A stretch of DNA of 5,922 bases from JBBRHH01 sp038222915. Its GTDB lineage: Bacteria; Planctomycetota; Phycisphaerae; Tepidisphaerales; Tepidisphaeraceae. The stretch's first letter is position 1. Every line of letters begins with the position of its first letter. The DNA lies in contig JBBRHH010000401.1 in assembly GCA_038222915.1 (NCBI GenBank), positions 1-5,922 of the forward strand, given 5' to 3'. The notes beneath the pieces were generated by a model. It was not told the DNA's origin. It saw only the letters and a list, made by a program, of their open reading frames with translations, and made no database searches. Shown here piece by piece: positions 5,779-5,922 of the stretch. The translations under genes and the position numbers were made by a program.

Positions 5779-5790
5779 GAGCAGCGTCCA

Positions 5791-5922
5791 TCAGTCGTCG
5801 TCATCGTCGTCTTTTTTCCCGCCCAGCTTCAGCCCAAGCTTCGCCAGCCCCTTCCCGTGTGCGCCGGCCAGCTTCACCGGATAGCTGTCGCTCTGCCCGC
5901 GCATTGCAAACCACAACACGCG
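5791..5922 (-). CDS. C-terminal end of an unidentified protein with a poly-aspartate tail (cut by window edge)
   Basis: The last 43 codons of a minus-strand gene that continues past the right edge. The visible end begins RVLWFAMRGQSDSYPVKLAG, continues as a Gly/Lys/Leu-rich basic stretch and finishes GGKKDDDDDD before a TGA at 5793-5791. Third codon positions are strongly G/C, as expected for real coding sequence in this genome, and the stop sits 12 bases from the convergent DUF47 stop with no room for another gene. A basic stretch followed by a run of acidic residues suggests a disordered tail. I do not recognise the family; another minus frame is also largely open here, so confidence is moderate. 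Confidence 0.6.
   Translation of the reverse strand, partial: RVLWFAMRGQSDSYPVKLAGAHGKGLAKLGLKLGGKKDDDDDD

Noticed and set aside
1..5922. CRISPR arrays, transposons, tRNA or rRNA genes, phage genes
   Set aside because: No spaced direct repeats, terminal inverted repeats with a transposase, cloverleaf-like sequence, rRNA signatures or phage proteins were seen on reading both strands.

Overview
The window looks like chromosomal DNA from a moderately GC-rich bacterium. The reading frames favour G or C in third position, and no phage, plasmid, insertion-sequence, tRNA or rRNA signal was seen. The signal peptide on one product and the mix of families (SoFic-like Fic protein, three-domain DtxR/MntR regulator, Nramp transporter, DUF47 protein) fit an environmental bacterium. 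A PVC-group or similar lineage is possible, but that is a weak guess and no taxon can be fixed from this sequence.

Layout, left to right. (1) A Fic-domain protein reads in from the left edge on the + strand and ends at 1115; its true start lies outside the window. (2) Three bases later, on the opposite strand, is a small exported C39-like cysteine peptidase. It is the distal gene of a two-gene minus-strand unit whose first gene is a DtxR/MntR-type metal-dependent repressor (mntR, read from 2420 down to 1758). (3) A divergent control region (2421-2593) holds a near-consensus sigma70 promoter facing right, and a perfect 14-bp palindrome at its expected transcription start. (4) mntH, an Nramp Mn2+/Fe2+ : H+ symporter, follows on the + strand (2594-4015). 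(5) Convergent to mntH is an unrecognised polytopic membrane protein (5026 down to 4037). (6) Divergent from that is a DUF47/PhoU-like protein (5149-5778) with no Pit phosphate transporter beside it. (7) The last 132 bases hold the C-terminus of another minus-strand gene ending in six aspartates.

How the genes work together. The clearest module is mntR / mntH. The regulator would sense intracellular Mn2+ (or Fe2+), bind the palindrome over the mntH start site and shut off uptake; the same site lies where it could control mntR and therefore the co-transcribed peptidase. A predicted exported C39-like peptidase in a metal-regulator operon is the least expected element. The other genes (Fic, membrane protein, DUF47, right-edge gene) show no sequence-level link to that module beyond proximity. 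All three convergent gene pairs are packed with gaps of only 3, 21 and 12 bases.
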